From assembly GCF_030297675.1 (NCBI RefSeq), contig NZ_AP028142.1, forward strand, positions 1,302,001 through 1,366,000: a stretch of 64,000 nucleotides of DNA. Reading direction: 5' to 3'. The DNA comes from Polynucleobacter sp. HIN11 (GTDB taxonomy: Bacteria > Pseudomonadota > Gammaproteobacteria > Burkholderiales > Burkholderiaceae). A model generated the notes under the pieces. It was not told where the DNA came from. It did no database searches and saw only the letters and a program-made list of their open reading frames with translations. Shown here piece after piece: positions 63,769-64,000 of the stretch (the first letter of the stretch is position 1; each line of letters begins with the position of its first letter). Position numbers and translations under genes: made by a program.

Positions 63769-64000
63769 ATGAAACTGATTACATCCATTATTAAACCGTT
63801 CAAACTTGATGAGGTCCGTGAGGCACTTGCCGAAGTTGGCGTTACTGGTCTGACGGTCACTGAGGTGAAGGGCTTTGGTCGCCAAAAGGGTCACACCGAA
63901 CTCTATCGGGGCGCCGAGTATGTTGTCGACTTTTTACCCAAGGTGAAAGTGGAAGTGGTTGTGGCCGATAACTTGGTGGAAACCGTCACCGAAGCGATCA
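63769..64000 (+). CDS. Nitrogen regulatory protein P-II, 3' end beyond the window
   Basis: The first 77 residues are present. They begin MKLITSIIKPFKLDEVREAL and carry the T-loop with Tyr51, the usual uridylylation site, in YRGAEYVVDFL. PII senses 2-oxoglutarate and ATP/ADP and controls glutamine synthetase and ammonium uptake. AGGAG precedes the start by 6 nt and TATGAT lies at 63745-63750. glnB and glnK cannot be told apart here. It follows nadE, a glutamine-using enzyme, by 66 bp. Confidence 0.94.
   Translation, partial: MKLITSIIKPFKLDEVREALAEVGVTGLTVTEVKGFGRQKGHTELYRGAEYVVDFLPKVKVEVVVADNLVETVTEAI

Overview
The window looks like a chromosomal segment of a small-genome freshwater betaproteobacterium of the Burkholderiaceae, most likely Polynucleobacter or a close relative. 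The grounds are the moderate GC content, compact gene packing, the protein style, and the ftsK-lolA-serS, trxB and hppA/ppa/nadE/glnB neighbourhoods. This placement is an inference from the sequence alone.

Region 1 (1-40.2 kb, minus strand) is a two-partner secretion locus. A TpsB/FhaC-type outer-membrane transporter (start about 40179) is followed 8 bp later by a small secreted protein of unknown function (38428-37874). Then comes a giant TpsA-type exoprotein gene that is open from 37521 to the left edge: at least 12507 codons, with its end outside the window. The giant protein has a signal peptide, a filamentous-haemagglutinin secretion domain and FHA-like beta-helix sequence. Thousands of residues of Thr/Ser/Gly/Asn-rich autotransporter-type beta-strand repeats follow. 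They are interrupted by five glycine-rich modules, a YDG-like module and a beta-sandwich module resembling sugar-binding domains. Long, apparently identical direct repeats (about 120 to 1550 bp) are scattered through it, and every period is a multiple of three.

Region 2 (40.4-43.4 kb) is a small phage-like island. It holds an unknown charged protein, an XRE repressor, and an ATGA-coupled YqaJ/lambda-type exonuclease and RecT/Bet-type annealing protein. A near-consensus promoter overlaps a palindromic candidate operator. The recT reading frame ends inside the 3' end of uup on the opposite strand.

Region 3 (43.4-64 kb) is mostly core genome. In order it holds uup (ABC-F ATPase), prfC (RF3), a periplasmic-binding/TRIC-channel fusion, a histidine phosphatase, an FAD-dependent dehydrogenase, a GNAT acetyltransferase, a 54-residue membrane protein, an orphan membrane histidine kinase, a K+ channel, tRNA-Ser(CGA), serS, lolA, ftsK, trxB, the K+-independent type H+-pyrophosphatase hppA, the soluble pyrophosphatase ppa, nadE and the start of a PII gene. 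ftsK, lolA, serS, tRNA-Ser and the K+ channel read in one direction and may form one unit. hppA and ppa are divergent; ppa and nadE are probably co-transcribed. Several genes have a -10 hexamer only 6-7 nt before the start codon and no clear Shine-Dalgarno sequence, which suggests leaderless transcripts.

The most unusual items are the giant repeat-evolving exoprotein with its small co-encoded secreted partner, the substrate-binding/TRIC fusion, and the XRE-controlled exonuclease/annealase island abutting uup.
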